Notes under the pieces: model-generated
What the model was told of the DNA's origin: nothing
Seen by the model: only the letters and a program-made list of their open reading frames with translations
Databases searched by the model: none
In this document: positions 58,401 through 64,000 of the stretch, in pieces
How the letters are laid out: each line of letters starts with the position of its first letter
How positions within the stretch are numbered: position 1 is the first letter of the stretch
Position numbers and translations under genes: made by a program
Assembly (NCBI GenBank): GCA_015499995.1
Contig: JADNRV010000250.1
Span: 1 to 64,000, forward strand
Origin: Flammula alnicola
Lineage: Eukaryota > Basidiomycota > Agaricomycetes > Agaricales > Strophariaceae
Direction of reading: 5' to 3'
Length of the DNA stretch: 64,000 bases

Positions 58401-61400
58401 AGAAGCGTAAACCAGTGGCCGCAGCAGAGACTCGGCCTTACATTCAAGGAAAGAGTCAACAACTCAAGGTTCCAGGTCGTCCATCGATCTCAACAGCACC
58501 GACTCCATCCATCCATCCTGGCCTCTCCAAGTTTACCGAGAAAGATCAGCAAAAATTGGACGCCGCGGTTGCACGCTCTTCCTTCCGCAAACCAGGGACA
58601 ATAGCTCCAAAGCCTGGTCCTTCAAAGTCGCTGTCAGGAGGCCAACAATCTCGCAAGACAATGGAGCCGAGAAACGAAGCTCTTAATCGACCTGCGCAGT
58701 CGGAAGAGTCTGAGTCGAATGATTCAGAATCGGATGAAGACGCCTCGGCTCCGTCAGTATTGGCAGATCTGGGCAGGTTTGCTAAATCGCCCAAGAAGCC
58801 AAAGCCAGTCGAGCGACGACAGATTAAGACGTTGGACATCCCGACACGGGTTAACCCTATGCAGGACAGGCTTAATAGGAATAAGGAAACACGCAACAAG
58901 GCTCTCCGTCTGAGGCCTGATATCTCGGGTTTACATAAAATTCTCTTGTCCTGGGACTACAACCATACTGGACCAGTTCCTCAACAACAACCTTCACAGC
59001 TGTACCCGGTGCCTGACCGATTCGAAGATTACAATCACTACTTCCGTATTTTTCAGCCTCTTCTGCTCCTAGAATGTTGGGCCCAGCTCATGCAATCAAA
59101 AGAAGTGAAACAGGATTCGTACCCATGCAAGGTAGAATCCAGGCAATTTGTCGACGATTGGCTGGACATCGACCTGACCATTTCTGAAAGCGTGGCGAAG
59201 GAATGGTATCTTGCTGAGACAGACATTGTCTTATTGCGACAGGCTAGCCATGAAAAATGCATAATGGCCAAAGTGAAAAGTTATAGGGCTTCGATGAGGG
59301 GCATCCAGATGACTGTGCGTTGTTACATTCGAAATGGAACAGGAGACCCAGGTCTCCACATCACAACGCTCTGGCAAATCAGCAAGGTATTCAGGTACAT
59401 AAATCTCTTTCTCTCCTTCTAAAATCAGATACGGTACTCATCATGCTTAGTTTGAGTACGTTGCACAGGGAGTATGCGGCCTTGATATCATTGCAATACA
59501 ATGATTTTTGCCCTTTCATCTTACAACCTTCTCTTGTGAAGGTTACTGATGTGGACGCGAAAGACCTTCGAGAAACTATGCAAGCATACAAAGTAAATGA
59601 ACCGCAAGCCACTGCGATACTAAAGTCCATAAAAACTGACGGTTTCGCTCTTATCCAAGGGTGAGTTTTTCCCCGCAATTATTGCCATGATTAATCTTTT
59701 GCATCTAGACCTCCCGGGACTGGAAAGACATCGACCATTTGTGGTCTTATTGCCCGGTTCTTAGCAAAGCGCCCACGCGCCGCCGTCCCAATCATAGTAG
59801 GGCAAACGGCAGCATCCAAGGGTTTTTCACGAAAGGACAATAAAGCCGAAGAAGCACCCCCAACGGCGCGCATTTTGGTTTGTGCACCAAGCAATGCTGC
59901 AATTGATGAATTGGCCCAACGAATCAAGGATGGCTACGTTGGATCCGAAAGAAAGGCCAACACCGTCAATATCGTTCGAATCGGAGCTGATCAAGCCATC
60001 AGCCCCAGTGTACGCGACATTTCTCTAGACTACTTGGTCGACCAGAAACTCGATGGCATCCCGAAACCATTTAACGATATCGCCAACGAAATTAGAACTA
60101 TGCGCGAGGAAATCGAAACCGTGAAGAATGATAGGAGGGCCAAAATCGAAGAACTGACCACAATTCCTGACAATGCCGCCCGACGAATGACTCTAGAGAA
60201 CGAAGTCAAGGCATTAAATTCAAGAAGACAAGCTCTCATTACTCAACTAGATTACAAGAAGGATCAACAAAAATCTGACTCTCGCACCCTCGACACCCTT
60301 CGGCGAAATACCCGACGTGAAATACTTGTCCAAGCCGACATTGTTTGCAGTACCCTGGCGGGCTCTGGCCACGAAATCTTGGAGAGCCTTGAATTTGACA
60401 TGGTCATTATCGACGAGGCTGCGCAGGCTATTGAACTCAGTTCATTGATCCCACTCAAATATGGATGTTCACGCTGTGTGATGGTAGGAGACCCTCAACA
60501 ACTCCCTCCTACGGTTATATCGCAAGAGGTCAGTTTCGATTAATTATGCGAAGTCTGAATGATGCGATGGTTGAAGCATCTAGGCATCACGATTTGGTTA
60601 CAACCAATCATTGTTCGTACGCCTTCAACGCAGTCGCAGAGACGCCGTCCACTTGCTGAGGTGTGTGGTTTATTAATAATTTTTGGTAAACAAATGCCAA
60701 TAACCTACCTTACAAAAGTATCCAGTATCGTATGCATCCCGACATCAGCCGTCTTCCAAGTCGCGTTTTCTATGACAACAAGCTCCTCGACGGGCCAGAC
60801 ATGATCACCAAAACCCTGCAACCATGGCATGCCCATGACAAATTTGGCACCTACAAGTTTCTCAATATCTCATGGGGCATCGAGGAATCCAGTGGACACT
60901 CTATTACAAATTCTGCAGAGTGCCAAGTAGCTGTGGACCTCTTCAGTCGGCTTCGTCGTGACTTTGCTGCTGTTAATTTTGACTTCCGTATAGGTGTGGT
61001 TTCTATGTATAAAGCTCAGATAAAGGCACTGCGGAAGATTTTCATTGCACGCTTTGGAAACGATATCACCAATAAAATCGACTTCAACACAGTAGACGGA
61101 TTCCAGGGACAAGAAAAGGATGTCATTATACTCTCCTGCGTCAGGGCAGGCCCGGGTTTGCAGACAGTTGGTTTCCTATCAGGTTCTGGGCCTTCATTTC
61201 CCTGAAATTTCTTATTTCGCTGATATTATCTACAGACATCCGTAGAATGAACGTCGCCCTGACGCGAGCGAGGTCGTCGTTATTCATTCTTGGACATGTC
61301 CCGACACTCGAGCGGAGCGACAACACATGGCGTGCAATAATTCAGGATGCCCGCTCGAGGTCCTCGCTAGTGAATGTAAGTGCACTCGTCACAGCTTTCT

Positions 61401-61905
61401 TTGTCTTTTCTCCTGAGCAGATCGCTCGCAGGTCGACGATGCATATTTCTCCCGATCTCGTCCGCCTGCGGTAGCTTCTTCTGAACCCTCGGCTAAGAAG
61501 AGAAAGACCGCAAATGTTCCACCGCCATCAACACTACCTGACCTATCCACCCCCCAAGAACTCAAGGCGGCTATCGAACAAAATATTTCTGTTTCGACCT
61601 CGAATTCTACATCTCAACGTAATACCCAAATGAAGGCAACAGATAATTCTTCGACGAACGAGAATACTTTGTCGGGCATCAAGAGACCTGCCGACAATGA
61701 CGAAACCACGAGTTCGACGTCAGTCAAGATCCCAAAGCTGGAGGAACCACGCAAGTACGATGATACTTTGCATGCCAGCAAGAATTCTGCAGACAATGCT
61801 GCAGCTCCTGGTCCAGCGTCCGTCAGACGTCCTCCGAGACCAGATCAACCACGCAGGCGACCGAAACAGCAGACTATGTTTATTCCTAAGAAGCGGACCA
61901 CGTAG
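55478..61905 (+). CDS. SEN1: Sen1/senataxin-type RNA-DNA helicase (10 exons)
   Basis: Superfamily 1B helicase that resolves R-loops and ends non-coding transcription; nuclear. Exons 55478-55803, 55888-56471, 56533-56855, 56909-59394, 59451-59660, 59709-60528, 60584-60660, 60719-61182, 61236-61375, 61432-61905, giving 1967 aa. The long helical Sen1 N-terminal domain covers about residues 1-880. A Ser/Asp/Glu-rich linker follows at about 960-1090. KVFSLSTLHREYAAL precedes the helicase core. Walker A GPPGTGKT (about 1310-1317) is split by intron 5, DEAA is at about 1545, then GDPQQLPPT, QYRMHP, TVDGFQGQEKDVII and NVALTRAR. A basic tail (KKRK; RRRPKQQTMFIPKK) is a likely nuclear signal. Intron 6 has a GTCAGT donor; exon 7 is 77 nt. 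The stop is 89 bp from the ECM16 stop, which lies on the other strand. Confidence 0.94.
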
Positions 61906-61994
61906 TACTGTTCAGTCTGCATGGCACAAACAACAAATTATCCCCCACGACGCTATTACCCTAGTATATTCCAGTGTACTTAATTTAGTCCAAT

Positions 61995-64000
<2,006 letters not shown>

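Overview
The window comes from a filamentous basidiomycete, most likely an Agaricomycete. Genes are dense and on both strands, and most are cut by many short introns (46-72 nt, with a few longer). The gene set is fungal: ATG7, Sen1, Ecm16/Dhr1, Kel3, Sgf29, translin, a CLASP and basidiomycete-style F-box families. There are no prokaryotic operons and no rRNA or tRNA that I can see. All exon models were built by hand from splice signals, frame continuity and family conservation; every junction listed keeps the reading frame.

Layout: (1) 1-8.1 kb holds three tandem F-box paralogues on +, each with four exons, and a 415-bp hAT-like MITE between copies 1 and 2. (2) 8.6-11.3 kb is ATG7 on -, 11 exons. 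(3) 11.6-22.4 kb is a trio of paralogous small proteins, probably dimeric alpha/beta-barrels, on +. The 5' region of the first is split by a 7.5-kb antisense LINE with 17-bp target-site duplications, so its ancestral promoter now lies about 7.6 kb from its ATG. (4) 22.5-26.4 kb has a TPR/F-box/LRR-like protein, a decayed isoprenylcysteine methyltransferase pseudogene and a short-chain dehydrogenase (SDR). (5) 26.9-31.7 kb has an archaemetzincin and the 15-exon Kel3/KLHDC4 Kelch protein, tail to tail. (6) 32-46 kb has three more SDR paralogues, two of them in a roughly 1.57-kb inverted duplication. The arms flank an O-fucosyltransferase-like protein, a short CLASP and a secreted M64 metallopeptidase; the third SDR copy lies just inside the right arm. 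(7) 46.4-50.6 kb has two paralogous, probably MIF4G-like proteins. (8) 51.5-64 kb is a housekeeping block: Sgf29 (SAGA), translin, Sen1 helicase and the 3' part of the DEAH helicase Ecm16, which runs off the right edge.

The genes are not one pathway. The window mixes conserved information-processing genes (Sen1, Ecm16, Sgf29, translin) with lineage-expanded families (F-box, barrel trio, SDR). The most notable signals are: the mosaic F-box copies and the intron-hidden stop that restores a longer shared C-terminus; the LINE that separates a gene from its promoter; the SDR inverted duplication; and unusual splice sites (two GC-AG introns and at least seven GTCNGT donors). I found no convincing self-contained novel defence or biosynthetic system.
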